In this document: in pieces, positions 17,932-27,200 of the stretch | Layout: the number at the start of each line of letters is the position of its first letter | Position numbering within the stretch: position 1 is the stretch's first letter | NCBI GenBank assembly: GCA_031402435.1 | Contig: JANNSJ010000058.1 | Coordinates: forward strand, 62,001 to 126,000 | DNA length: 64,000 nt | Origin: UBA11986 sp031402435 | GTDB lineage: Bacteria; Bacteroidota; Ignavibacteria; UBA10030; UBA6906 | Reading direction: 5' to 3' | Translations under genes and position numbers: made by a program | The notes under the pieces: model-generated | What the model was told of the DNA's origin: nothing | The model's database searches: none | Seen by the model: the letters and a program-made list of their open reading frames with translations, nothing else

Positions 17932-20202
17932 ATGTCTCTTTTCCGATCACGAGGATTTGTCGCTATCGTTTTGGTGTATGCAGCGATTTCCCTCATCTCC
18001 ACACAAATCCCTCTTCTCAATTACCTGGGCTACGAGTTCTCTGCGCTTATCGGGTCTCTCGGCTCGGTGATGTCCGGGCTGCTGACGATATATCTTGTCA
18101 AGCCGGTGTATCTTTCTGGTGATACTGCGGGCAGGTTTTCTCGTATCTCAACATCCTTCAGCCAGGCGGTGTTGCTCAACCTCGTCGCTCTCGTTATTCC
18201 TCTCGTTGTCATGCTCACGAATGCGTTCTTCGTGAAGAACTGTTCCTTGCTTCAGGGGCTCGCGTTCTTCATGCTCATTCCGGTCGTGAGTATCTGGTTT
18301 GGATCGGCACTTGGCTTTCTTTGCGCCGTACATTATCGGTTCGCAAAGCTCACGTTCGGCTTCTATTGTTTCCTCCTTCTGGCGTACAGTGCCGCCATCG
18401 GATATTTCACCCCGGCAATCTTCTCCTATAATTTTCTCTACGGCTACTTTCCCGGTCTCACATATGACGAAGCGTTGGGCCTGACATGGACGTTGGTACT
18501 CTTCCGCCTGCTGACGATCATGATCGGCGCAATACTGGTCTGGTTGGCCGCGCTGGTCGCACGTCACTGTTCGCCAACAGATTCAGTTGTGGTAAAGGGG
18601 AGATCTCTTTTGAGATTATTGGCTGGTCGCAGTTACCGGACGGTGGCTGGGACAAGCACTGTTGTGTTGGGGATCGTTTGGATCTTCAGGGGAGAGTTTG
18701 GATTTGAGTCGACGTCCGGGTATATCCAGTCGACGTTGGGGGCGGCCTACAGGTCTGAGCACTTTATCATTTATTACTCCAAAGAATCCTATGACGACGA
18801 TGAGGTCAGGTGGATTTCAGCCGAACATGAATTCCGCCTGAAACAGATTACAGACGCGTTCTTTATTTCCTTTAACGGCACGATCGAATCATACATTTAT
18901 CCGTCGAGCAATTCCAAGCAAAGACTCATCGGCACGGGAACGACCAACATTGCCAAGCCCTGGAGCGGGCAGATTCAGATCACCAAACAATCGCTTGATG
19001 GAACGCTGAAGCACGAGCTTGTGCACGTGCTCGCCGCACCGTTTGGATTGCCGGTAATCAGAGCAAGCGTGAGCACCGGTCTTGTTGAAGGGCTTGCGAT
19101 GGCGATTGAATGGGAGTGGGGAAACCGTACGCCGCATCAGTACGCGGCCGCGATGCGTAAGTTCGACGTCATGCCTGACATTGAACCGCTTATGCTTCTT
19201 ACGGGCTTTGCATCGCAGGCATCATCGGTGAGTTACGTGTTGTGCGGGTCATTTTGCAAGTTCCTCATTGACCGTTACGGCATCAGGAAGATGATGCAGG
19301 TATACCGCAACGGAGATTACAACATTGCGTATGCGAGATCATTGCAACAACTCATCGCAGAGTGGCATAGCTTTCTTGACCGCATTCCGGTTGCCGATCA
19401 GGATCGAGATGCGATTGACGTAATCTTCCGTCGTCCGGCGATCTTCAAAAAGGTGTGTGCGCGTGTAGTTGCCGAGCGTAACATCGAAGCACGGAAGCGA
19501 TACGATGCGAGGGACTATGTGTTGGCGGAAGCCCTCTTCAAGGAATCATATCTCGAAGTAAAAGGTTATGATGCTCTCGGTGGATATATTGCGAGCGCTC
19601 TTCGTTCGGGGAACGCGCGGGATGTTACATCAATCCTAGACAGCATCATCATGAAGGATTCGCACCCCGCCCAGTACCTTCCGCTGTTCATTACAATTGG
19701 AGATGCATATTGGTCGCTGGGCGATAAGCGACGAGCCTCGGAACTCTACAGACGCGCCCGACAGGCTAACCTCTCCCAGAGTCTGAACGAATCTGCAGCA
19801 TTGCGGATTGACGCCATGAAGGATACTGACAGCCTGATGCATTCCTACTTCATGTCCGATGCGAATGATACGCTGCGTCTGAAGATGCTGAATCAGATTG
19901 TCGCCCAAGGAAATAATGAGTGGATGGTGCGATACCTCAAGGGGCGACTTCTCCTGCGCATGAACCGGTTCCAGGAATCCTGCGATACTCTTTCATCGCT
20001 TGTACCTGCCCCCGAGGATTCGCTTCTTGAATCACTCCGGTTAAGAATGGTCGGTTACGATCTGTTTCGTCTTCGGAGATTTCAGGATGCCAGAACATCA
20101 TTCTGGACATCGCTTAACTATCTTGATGATGAGGTTGCCCGCAACGAGGTTGATGATTGGGTGGAGCGTTGTGAATGGATGGAGACATACGATCCCGGAT
20201 GA
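17932..20202 (+). CDS. membrane protein with extracytoplasmic gluzincin metallopeptidase domain and TPR-like tail
   Basis: Protein of 756 residues. Residues 8-255 contain about seven hydrophobic segments. They are followed by a soluble region with the zinc motif HELVH (361-365) and a downstream GLVEGLAMAIEW, placing the third ligand at E386, the HExxH...E layout of gluzincins (M1-like, 'peptidase MA-like'). The remaining ~280 residues are helical and repeat-like (RRASELYRRARQANL and similar), consistent with TPR. The substrate is unknown. It sits between murA and a GT9 glycosyltransferase, with the latter overlapping its stop, so a role in envelope assembly or turnover is a reasonable inference. 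Confidence 0.75.
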   Translation: MSLFRSRGFVAIVLVYAAISLISTQIPLLNYLGYEFSALIGSLGSVMSGLLTIYLVKPVYLSGDTAGRFSRISTSFSQAVLLNLVALVIPLVVMLTNAFFVKNCSLLQGLAFFMLIPVVSIWFGSALGFLCAVHYRFAKLTFGFYCFLLLAYSAAIGYFTPAIFSYNFLYGYFPGLTYDEALGLTWTLVLFRLLTIMIGAILVWLAALVARHCSPTDSVVVKGRSLLRLLAGRSYRTVAGTSTVVLGIVWIFRGEFGFESTSGYIQSTLGAAYRSEHFIIYYSKESYDDDEVRWISAEHEFRLKQITDAFFISFNGTIESYIYPSSNSKQRLIGTGTTNIAKPWSGQIQITKQSLDGTLKHELVHVLAAPFGLPVIRASVSTGLVEGLAMAIEWEWGNRTPHQYAAAMRKFDVMPDIEPLMLLTGFASQASSVSYVLCGSFCKFLIDRYGIRKMMQVYRNGDYNIAYARSLQQLIAEWHSFLDRIPVADQDRDAIDVIFRRPAIFKKVCARVVAERNIEARKRYDARDYVLAEALFKESYLEVKGYDALGGYIASALRSGNARDVTSILDSIIMKDSHPAQYLPLFITIGDAYWSLGDKRRASELYRRARQANLSQSLNESAALRIDAMKDTDSLMHSYFMSDANDTLRLKMLNQIVAQGNNEWMVRYLKGRLLLRMNRFQESCDTLSSLVPAPEDSLLESLRLRMVGYDLFRLRRFQDARTSFWTSLNYLDDEVARNEVDDWVERCEWMETYDPG

Positions 20203-21266
20203 CAAAAACGAAGCCAACATATTCGCGCATTCTTCTAACCCGGATGAAATTCATCGGAGACGTCGTGTTGACCACGCCGATCATCCGTTCGGTGCGGAAT
20301 GCCTATCCAGATGCCTTTATTGCATATCTTGGCGAGAAGAATGCCGTTTCATTGCTTGAGCACAATCCCAATCTGAACGAAGTCATCCCGTTTGATTTCT
20401 CCCGAACTACATTTATCGAACAGCCACGGGTGGTGTTTCACCTTCGCCGCAGAAAGTTTGACCTTGCAATCGATCTCTTCAATAATCCCCGCAGCGCGTT
20501 ACTGACATACTTGAGCGGTGCAAACGTGAGAGTTGGGGCCGAGCGAAAAGGTCGTGGCAAACTCTACACGATTCAGGTAAATGATGATGGGGCGCCGAAG
20601 ACAACTATTGCATTCCATAATCAATTCATCCATGTGGTTGGTATTGAGCCGACGGCTCACGAGACAGAAATTTTCCTGACTGATGATGAGCGACGCGAAG
20701 CACGCATCTATCTTCAATGGCTTGATCATGAAAACACCCCGCTTGATATGGCCAAGCCGATTGTCGGCATCCATCCCGGTGCAACATGGCCGGCAAAGAA
20801 GTGGCTGCAGGAACGGTTCGCAGAACTTGCCGACATGCTCGTAGCGAAGCTCGGAGTTCAGGTCGTCATGCTCGCGGGGCCGAATGACGGTGAGACAATC
20901 AATACCATTCTGAAGCATTCGTTCTCCAACATCAAGGTGTTGAAGAACCTCCCACTCCGCCAACTGGGCGCCATCATGACGCATTGTTCATTGTTCATCG
21001 CCAACGATGCCGGACCAATGCATATTGCTGCCGCTGTTGGTACGCCAACCATAGGGTTGTTTGGACCAGGTGAAGAGAACATCTGGTTCCCGTACTCTTC
21101 TGAAGATGGACATAAAGCTCTGCGCAAAGACGTTCCGTGTCATCCCTGTCATCTCGACTTCTGCAATCGAGAGGGAGAGGGATATATGGAATGCATGAAG
21201 CTCTTGAGTGTGCGGGAGGTGTTTGATGCAGCGGCGCATTCGTTACGCGTGAAAAGCGTTAGATGA
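20199..21266 (+). CDS. glycosyltransferase family 9 (heptosyltransferase-like)
   Basis: Protein of 355 residues from the ATG that overlaps the upstream TGA (ATGA); the frame extends to 20175. The N-terminus RILLTRMKFIGDVVLTTPIIRSVRNAYP, the donor-site motif GIHPGATWPAKKW and the C-terminal NDAGPMHIAAAVGTPTIGLFGPG are diagnostic for ADP-heptose:LPS heptosyltransferases. It should add heptose or a related sugar to the lipopolysaccharide core at the cytoplasmic face of the inner membrane. The exact acceptor is not readable. Its 3' end overlaps a convergent gene by 8 bases. Confidence 0.88.
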   Translation: MTKTKPTYSRILLTRMKFIGDVVLTTPIIRSVRNAYPDAFIAYLGEKNAVSLLEHNPNLNEVIPFDFSRTTFIEQPRVVFHLRRRKFDLAIDLFNNPRSALLTYLSGANVRVGAERKGRGKLYTIQVNDDGAPKTTIAFHNQFIHVVGIEPTAHETEIFLTDDERREARIYLQWLDHENTPLDMAKPIVGIHPGATWPAKKWLQERFAELADMLVAKLGVQVVMLAGPNDGETINTILKHSFSNIKVLKNLPLRQLGAIMTHCSLFIANDAGPMHIAAAVGTPTIGLFGPGEENIWFPYSSEDGHKALRKDVPCHPCHLDFCNREGEGYMECMKLLSVREVFDAAAHSLRVKSVR

Positions 21267-22359
21267 ACGTATCGCCCTGGAGACGTGTCCACCATTCCCC
21301 TTCGAGTCGCGTGAAGAACGCGTTTCCGGAATAGAGTGCTTCCATAATAAGAGGGTGTTTGGAAATGGCCTGGACATAACTCCCACGTTGCACCATGATG
21401 CACAACTTCTCAGACAACTCCATGGCCATTTTTGGTTCAAACCTCCCTATGAGCGCAACGCTGCCACGTTGAAGAGCGTCATCAAAGAGATGGGTAAGCA
21501 CTTCACTGATCGTGGACGGCCTTCCAACACATTGCAGTACCTGACCAGCTTTTCCAGGGTTTGGGTAATACATGTACCAACCCGCTAACGTGCCAGCTTT
21601 GTCAAAAAGGGCAACCTTTCGAAAAGCCCCGTACTCTTGCTTTTGTGAAGCCTCTGCCAATAACCACCGGAGGGATTGGATATTGTAGTCCGGAACCAAC
21701 CTTTGCTTTCTTGAGAATTCGCGAATTCCTTCCAGGAGAGTTTCTGGAGTGAGTTCTCGGCCTTCGAGTTCTGATTTCTCTATGCGCAATGGGTTTTTCG
21801 ATACGTGACCAGAAACCCAGTCCAGACCTGTCGATATTGGTCGAGCGAGGAACTCCAGTGGATTCGGACCGGTCTTCGTTCCTAACCATGTGGACATCAC
21901 GAACCCGGAAGGGCGGAGAATCCGTAACCATTGCAGACTGTATGTGTGCATGGTGGCACTACCAAGTCCTTCCCAGATTTTTCTTGCCTTGTCTGTTGCA
22001 GTATCGGTTAGAGTTGCATCCTGTGGTCCGGCAAAAAGTTGTTTCAACATGCGTACCGCGGCAAGAGGATTCCGAAGCTCGGCATCCATCATCAGATTTC
22101 CAGCGAGAACCGCCATGACTCGTGCCCCGCTAACAAGAAACGGGAACGGTAAGGCACCCACAAAACCTCCGATGTATCCATTCTCTTCATACACCAGCGA
22201 TGACAGTGTTCCGTCATACCAGGGGTTATCAAAATAGAGATGTGCGAGATACTCCTTGAGAGATTCGGGTGCTTGATCAGAGTCGCGACGGAAGATCTTT
22301 TGGAACAACGCCGCAACAGCGGGAACATCATCACGAGTGAATGATCTTATCTTATCCAT
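21259..22359 (-). CDS. GNAT-like acyltransferase of unknown substrate
   Basis: Protein of 366 residues from the ATG at 22359 (MDKIRSFTRDDVPAVAALFQKIF), which overlaps the upstream VOC gene by 8 bases; an open frame extends upstream to 22488 but overlaps that gene much more. The first ~150 residues have the GNAT pattern (IRSFTRDDVPAVA..., YIGGFVGALPFPFL, then VMAVLAGNLMMDAELR). The second half has a second domain with WYMYYPNPGKAGQVLQCVG, resembling the double-GNAT layout. I do not see a clear substrate. Coupling to the glyoxalase-fold gene suggests a common small-molecule pathway. Confidence 0.65.
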   Translation of the reverse strand: MDKIRSFTRDDVPAVAALFQKIFRRDSDQAPESLKEYLAHLYFDNPWYDGTLSSLVYEENGYIGGFVGALPFPFLVSGARVMAVLAGNLMMDAELRNPLAAVRMLKQLFAGPQDATLTDTATDKARKIWEGLGSATMHTYSLQWLRILRPSGFVMSTWLGTKTGPNPLEFLARPISTGLDWVSGHVSKNPLRIEKSELEGRELTPETLLEGIREFSRKQRLVPDYNIQSLRWLLAEASQKQEYGAFRKVALFDKAGTLAGWYMYYPNPGKAGQVLQCVGRPSTISEVLTHLFDDALQRGSVALIGRFEPKMAMELSEKLCIMVQRGSYVQAISKHPLIMEALYSGNAFFTRLEGEWWTRLQGDTFI

Positions 22360-22834
22360 GGACTCTCTCGACAATACCGTGGACCTCTGCTTGACAAGAT
22401 ACCTCCTTCCCGTTTTCGGAGGCGACGATCTGCATTGCCTTCCTGTCTGTTGCAATGATCTCGGTTGGTAGTCCGTGCATGTAGACAAATGCTATTGGTT
22501 CATTTTCAAATGCTTCTCCCGGTTCCGGGGGAACAATAACTCTTCCGCCCTCCCGTTCAATATGTTGCAGCGTTTTTTCCATGTTGTCTGTCTTGAAACA
22601 CAGATGATGGAATCCTCCTCCCCGAGCGGCAAGGGCAAAAACCGGAGATTCAGAATCCGCGGGTTCCACCAACTTCACAGGAAGGGATCCTTCCTTTTGA
22701 AGAAAGACGACCCTCACTTTTTGCCGGGTATTGACAACCGGTTGTGTCATTCTCGTATACCCGAATGTTTTTTCCCAGATTGCAATTCCCTGGTCCAGGG
22801 ACCGTACAACGATACCAATGTGATCGATGATCAT
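22352..22834 (-). CDS. VOC/glyoxalase-fold protein, methylmalonyl-CoA epimerase-like
   Basis: Protein of 160 residues. The start MIIDHIGIVVRSLDQGIAIW is the usual opening of methylmalonyl-CoA epimerase-type VOC proteins, with the first metal His at H5. GGFHHLCFKTDNM supplies the second metal site and VKLVEP the strand carrying the first Glu. About 130 residues make the two beta-alpha-beta-beta-beta modules; the last ~25 are an extra tail. The reaction could be epimerisation of a CoA ester, or another VOC reaction. No methylmalonyl-CoA mutase is nearby. Confidence 0.75.
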   Translation of the reverse strand: MIIDHIGIVVRSLDQGIAIWEKTFGYTRMTQPVVNTRQKVRVVFLQKEGSLPVKLVEPADSESPVFALAARGGGFHHLCFKTDNMEKTLQHIEREGGRVIVPPEPGEAFENEPIAFVYMHGLPTEIIATDRKAMQIVASENGKEVSCQAEVHGIVERVHG

Positions 22835-23035
22835 GGCACAAGCTCCTTTTCTACGGAGAGTTGGTTTCCGATGTCCTGCACACGTATTAGAGTAGTGAAC
22901 GATTTGTTTGGAGGGCCTCAGGAAATATAGTGAATTGGAACTAAAGGTGACAGAGGTTGCAGTTGGGTGTATCTGAATTTTTCCGGCACGAGCACTCCCC
23001 GCGTCTCAATGTCTTGGAGTTCAACCTGTTTGCGT

Positions 23036-23065
23036 TTGATTTTGTCGTGTTTTTTGGCATATTTG
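23036..23065 (+). promoter_or_regulatory. weak candidate promoter for eno
   Basis: The 289-base gap 22835-23123 separates divergent genes. I see no RNA gene, hairpin terminator or repeat in it. The best promoter-like site is TTGATT (23036-23041), 18-base spacer, TATTTG (23060-23065), followed by AA. It is weaker than the other promoters listed. Confidence 0.3.
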
Positions 23066-23123
23066 AAGTCGTTTCATCTAGTAACCACATTGCCTTACGC
23101 AGCTTCTGACCAACGGAGACGTC

Positions 23124-24410
23124 ATGAGTACCATCATAGTTGATATTGTTGCGCGCGAGATTCTTGATTCACGGGGCAATCCCACCATTGAAGTAGATGT
23201 TGAACTTGAAAGCGGCATTATTGGCCGGGCAGCTGTTCCCAGTGGCGCGTCCACGGGCGAGCATGAGGCGGTTGAACTGCGTGATGGAGACGCTTCACGC
23301 TATCTCGGCAAGGGTGTGCTGAATGCCGTTGAACATGTGAACAACACCATTGCCGAAGAGTTGACCGGCTACGATGCTTCCGACCAGACCGGCGTTGATG
23401 AGATGATGATCCGGCTGGACGGTACAAAGAACAAGTCGAAGCTCGGAGCGAACGCCATACTTGGTGTTTCACTTGCAGTTGCCAAGGCTGCGGCACAAGC
23501 GGCGAAGCTTCCGCTGTACAAGTACATCGGTGGATCGAATGCCAAAGTTCTCCCCGTGCCAATGATGAATATTCTCAATGGCGGGAAGCATGCAGACAAC
23601 AACGTGGACTTGCAGGAGTTCATGATTGTGCCGACCGAAGCAGAGCGCTTCAGCGAAGCATTGAGAATGGGAGTGGAAGTATTTCATGCGCTCAAATCCG
23701 TGCTGCACAAGAAAGGATACAACACCTCTGTCGGCGATGAAGGCGGATTTGCTCCGAGCCTGAAGAGTAATGACGAGGCGCTCGATGTGATCCTTGAAGC
23801 AATTACGAAAGCTGGGTACTCGCCAGGCAAGGACATCCACCTTGCATTGGATGTTGCATCAAGTGAGATGTGGGATGACGGCAAGTATCTCTTCTACAAA
23901 TCCACAAAAGAGAAGAAATCGAAAGAGCAAATGGTGGCGTTCTACGAGAATTGGGTGAAGCAATATCCCATCATATCTATTGAAGACGGCATGGCGGAAA
24001 ACGATTGGGAAGGCTGGAAGATGCTGACCGACGCTCTCGGAAAAACGACTCAGCTTGTCGGTGATGATTTGTTCGTGACGAACACGGAGTTCCTCAGCAA
24101 GGGGATTGATAAGGGGATTGCAAATTCAATTCTCGTGAAGGTCAACCAGATCGGAACTCTCACCGAAACACTCGACGCGATTGAAATGGCAAAGCGTGCC
24201 GGCTATACATGCATTATCAGTCACCGCAGTGGTGAGACGGAAGACGCTACCATTGCCGATATCGCAGTTGCAACAAACGCCGGGCAAATCAAAACCGGAT
24301 CGGCAAGCCGCACAGACCGCATTGCGAAGTACAACCAGTTGTTGAGGATAGAAGAGGAACTTGGCGAGAATGCCATCTATCCGGCGTTGGCGGCGTTTAA
24401 CAAGAAATAA
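23124..24410 (+). CDS. eno: enolase
   Basis: Protein of 428 residues, complete. It interconverts 2-phosphoglycerate and phosphoenolpyruvate in glycolysis and gluconeogenesis. Visible signatures are the N-terminus REILDSRGNPTIEVDV, the mobile loop SGASTGEHEAVELRDGD, NGGKHADNNVDLQEFM, the metal ligands in DVASSEMW, SIEDGMAENDWEGW and GDDLFVTN, and ILVKVNQIGTLTETL followed by ISHRSGETED. Substitution of Lys for the usual Ser in GG(S)HADN is the only mild oddity. It heads a cluster with a phosphohexomutase and a GalT-like gene. Confidence 0.97.
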   Translation: MSTIIVDIVAREILDSRGNPTIEVDVELESGIIGRAAVPSGASTGEHEAVELRDGDASRYLGKGVLNAVEHVNNTIAEELTGYDASDQTGVDEMMIRLDGTKNKSKLGANAILGVSLAVAKAAAQAAKLPLYKYIGGSNAKVLPVPMMNILNGGKHADNNVDLQEFMIVPTEAERFSEALRMGVEVFHALKSVLHKKGYNTSVGDEGGFAPSLKSNDEALDVILEAITKAGYSPGKDIHLALDVASSEMWDDGKYLFYKSTKEKKSKEQMVAFYENWVKQYPIISIEDGMAENDWEGWKMLTDALGKTTQLVGDDLFVTNTEFLSKGIDKGIANSILVKVNQIGTLTETLDAIEMAKRAGYTCIISHRSGETEDATIADIAVATNAGQIKTGSASRTDRIAKYNQLLRIEEELGENAIYPALAAFNKK

Positions 24411-24450
24411 GTTACTAACAGACAATGCTGGACAATTCAAAAAGGAAATG

Positions 24451-25851
24451 ATGCAACAGATCAAATTCGGCACAGATGGTTGGCGCGCAGTTATCGCGGA
24501 TGATTACACGTTTGCCAATCTGGAAAAAGTTGCGCTGGCGACTGCGCGTTACTTCAAGAATCACAAGAAGATCAAGAACGGTATCGTCATCGGTTACGAT
24601 GCGCGGTTTATGTCTCGTGAGTTTGCAGAGAAGTCCGCTGAAGTAATGGCGAATGCCGGCGTCAAGGTGAAACTCGCGAACAGCATCGTCTCTACACCGA
24701 TGATTTCACTACTGACGAAGATGGAAAATGCGGCTGGCGGCATCGTGATTACAGCGAGCCACAATCCGCCGAAGTACAATGGCTTCAAGATTAAAGGGGA
24801 TTTCGGTGGGCCTGCCCATCCGGAAATGATTGCAAAAGTGGAAAAGGAACTCGCCAAAGTAATGAAGATGAAGAAGCTTCCATCGGCAAAGCATACGTTT
24901 ACACAACTCGTCGAGAAGGGGAAGATCACATACATCGGCATGAAGCAGCGGTATCTTGACGACCTTGCAACGAAGATCGACCTTGACCTTATCCGCCGCT
25001 CTGACATGCGAATCCTCTATGATACAATGTACGGAGCCGGACAAGGTGTGCTCGATGTTGTGATGCCCGATGTAAAACAACTCCACGAGGTGTATAACCC
25101 ATCGTTTGGCGGCACGAACCCCGAGCCTCTCGCACAGAATCTTCTCGAACTTTCCCGGAAGGTCAAATCCGGTGGTTACCACATCGGCATAGCAACTGAT
25201 GGCGACGCTGATCGCATCGGTGCCGTTGATGAGAACGGCGACTTCGTAGACTCGCACCGCATTTTCTGTCTTCTCCTCAAGTATCTGGTTGAGCAGAAAG
25301 GGATGACCGGCGAAGTTGTGAAATCCTTCTCCGTGACACAGATGGTGGATAAAATATGTGCGAAGTATGGCCTCACAATGCATGAGACGGCTATCGGCTT
25401 CAAGCATATCTGCAGAATGATGACCGAGCGCGATGTGCTTATCGGCGGCGAAGAAAGCGGAGGACTTGGCGTGAAAGGGCACATCCCTGAACGCGATGGC
25501 ATCTTTCTCGGGTTGATATTGTGTGAGATGATGGCGGTACGAAAAATGTCGCTGAGCCTGCTCGTTGCTGAGCTCATGGCTGAATTTGGCCAGCACGAGT
25601 TCAAACGCATCGACCTGCATGTGACCGAAAAGGAAAAATCGGCCATCATAAAGAAATACAAGAAAGGCGTCAAAGAGATAGCTGGGTATGTTGTCACCGG
25701 CAGAAAAGATACGGATGGAAATAAGTTCTTTGTCGATGGTGGCTGGGTTCTCGTTCGTGCCTCCGGCACCGAGCCGCTCATCAGGTTCTACGCGGAAGCG
25801 GAAAGCGTGGCAAAGGTTGATGCGTTGCTGGAATCTGCAACGAAACGCTGA
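24451..25851 (+). CDS. phosphoglucomutase/phosphomannomutase family protein
   Basis: Protein of 466 residues from the ATG at 24451, which has AAGGA at 24442-24446; ATG 24448 is too close to that site, and the frame opened earlier inside eno is not credible. Domain 1 holds the phosphoserine loop VITASHNPPKYNGFK (S103), domain 2 the metal loop ATDGDADRIGAVDENG, domain 3 the sugar loop GGEESGG, and domain 4 the phosphate-binding RASGTEPLIRFYAE. It interconverts hexose 1- and 6-phosphates. Glucose versus mannose specificity is open. It overlaps the next start by one base. Confidence 0.9.
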   Translation: MQQIKFGTDGWRAVIADDYTFANLEKVALATARYFKNHKKIKNGIVIGYDARFMSREFAEKSAEVMANAGVKVKLANSIVSTPMISLLTKMENAAGGIVITASHNPPKYNGFKIKGDFGGPAHPEMIAKVEKELAKVMKMKKLPSAKHTFTQLVEKGKITYIGMKQRYLDDLATKIDLDLIRRSDMRILYDTMYGAGQGVLDVVMPDVKQLHEVYNPSFGGTNPEPLAQNLLELSRKVKSGGYHIGIATDGDADRIGAVDENGDFVDSHRIFCLLLKYLVEQKGMTGEVVKSFSVTQMVDKICAKYGLTMHETAIGFKHICRMMTERDVLIGGEESGGLGVKGHIPERDGIFLGLILCEMMAVRKMSLSLLVAELMAEFGQHEFKRIDLHVTEKEKSAIIKKYKKGVKEIAGYVVTGRKDTDGNKFFVDGGWVLVRASGTEPLIRFYAEAESVAKVDALLESATKR

Positions 25852-27200
25852 TGAATCATCACTCCATAGAAGAAAGTAGTGCCATGCAGGCCGCATCGTT
25901 TTACAATGTAATGCCCGACGGCACGGTGAAACAGGTGAACCCGTTTACCGGCACCGAAGTGTGGGCGGTTCCCGGACGCAGAACCAGGCCGGTCACCAAT
26001 GAGGCGTCGACCACAGCGAAGCCCATAGAGATCCATACGCCGGAAGACCATTGCAGTTTCTGCCCGCCGCGATATTTTGAAGTTCCCCCCGAAAAATCAC
26101 GCCTCGTTCTCAGTAATGACCAATGGCAGAAGATTGATTTCCTCACGCCCGACAAGTATCACGACAGCACCGCAGAATTCCGTCGCGCCGGGAACATGTT
26201 TGAAATTGTCACGCTTGACTATTGGCGAAAGAACTATGCATACAAGATGATCGCCGGTCGCCAGAAGTGGAAGGAAGAATACCTGGCGAACCCTGCCGGT
26301 CTAAAGCACATCACCGACATCATCCACTACAAGATGCATCAGGAGGGTAAGTCGGACGAGCAGATCGGCAAAATCCCGATGACGGAGAAGCTCTCAATTG
26401 CTGATGCGTTCTTTGGTGGCGGACATGAATTGATTATTGCAAAGCGCCACTTCAAGGAAGACGCTCTGGTTGATTCAGATCTGTATTCATCCGGTGAGAT
26501 GACCACGGAAGAGCACTTCCGGTATTTCAAATTCTCCATCGATGCTCTGTATGATGTCATCCAGACGAACAGGTACGTGCGGTATGTCAGTGTCTTCCAG
26601 AACTGGCTACGACCGGCAGGTGCATCGTTCGACCATCTCCACAAACAAATAGTAGCACTGGATGAATGGGGTGCATCGATCGAAAACCAGGTTCGCATGT
26701 TGCGCCAGGATCCCAACGTGTTCAACCAGTATGGCGCAAACTTCGCTGCCCACCACAACCTCGTATTTGCCGAAAACGACTATGCTATTGCGCTGGCCGG
26801 TATAGGACACCGCTCTCCGACCATCGAGATTTATTCGCGCTCGGTTGCGGGGAGACCGTATGAGCACTCAGATGACGAGATACGGGGGATAGGAAACCTT
26901 GTGCACGCAATGCATGCGGCGATGGGGAGCGGGATTTCCTGTAATGAGGAATGGTATTATACGCCGGTCGATGCGGTCTACAAGATGCCGTGGCATGTGT
27001 TAATCAAGTGGCGTATTAATGTTCCGGCAGGCTTTGAGGGCGGAACCAGCATCTACATCAACCCGATGACGCCAATTGAACTGCGCGACAAACTCGTGCC
27101 GCGATTATACGCGCTCCGCGACGAAAACAAGATCGACCGCATCCGCATCGCTGAAGAATGTCGCGTTGATCCGAATCCTCTGAAGTACTACCTCAAGTAA
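25851..27200 (+). CDS. GalT-like nucleotidylyltransferase, DUF4921-type
   Basis: Protein of 449 residues; the ATG at 25851 overlaps the upstream TGA by one base, but the ATG at 25884 (MQAASFYN) is an equally good start. The N-terminal half has VNPFTGTEVWAVPGRRTRP and a Cys pair in CSFCPPRYFE that may bind zinc. The centre carries GASFDHLHKQIVALDEWG, matching the HxHxQ catalytic region of galactose-1-phosphate uridylyltransferase (HIT superfamily). NMFEIVTLDYW and ISCNEEWYYTP fit that fold. I place it with the DUF4921 group. It probably moves nucleotidyl groups between sugar phosphates. Its position after the phosphohexomutase supports that. Confidence 0.7.
   Translation: MNHHSIEESSAMQAASFYNVMPDGTVKQVNPFTGTEVWAVPGRRTRPVTNEASTTAKPIEIHTPEDHCSFCPPRYFEVPPEKSRLVLSNDQWQKIDFLTPDKYHDSTAEFRRAGNMFEIVTLDYWRKNYAYKMIAGRQKWKEEYLANPAGLKHITDIIHYKMHQEGKSDEQIGKIPMTEKLSIADAFFGGGHELIIAKRHFKEDALVDSDLYSSGEMTTEEHFRYFKFSIDALYDVIQTNRYVRYVSVFQNWLRPAGASFDHLHKQIVALDEWGASIENQVRMLRQDPNVFNQYGANFAAHHNLVFAENDYAIALAGIGHRSPTIEIYSRSVAGRPYEHSDDEIRGIGNLVHAMHAAMGSGISCNEEWYYTPVDAVYKMPWHVLIKWRINVPAGFEGGTSIYINPMTPIELRDKLVPRLYALRDENKIDRIRIAEECRVDPNPLKYYLK

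Noticed and set aside
24709..25896. Open frame of 395 residues antisense to the phosphohexomutase
   Set aside because: It lies wholly opposite a gene with clear catalytic motifs, has no family-like sequence (many His/Cys/Phe from complementary codons) and no promoter or ribosome binding site.
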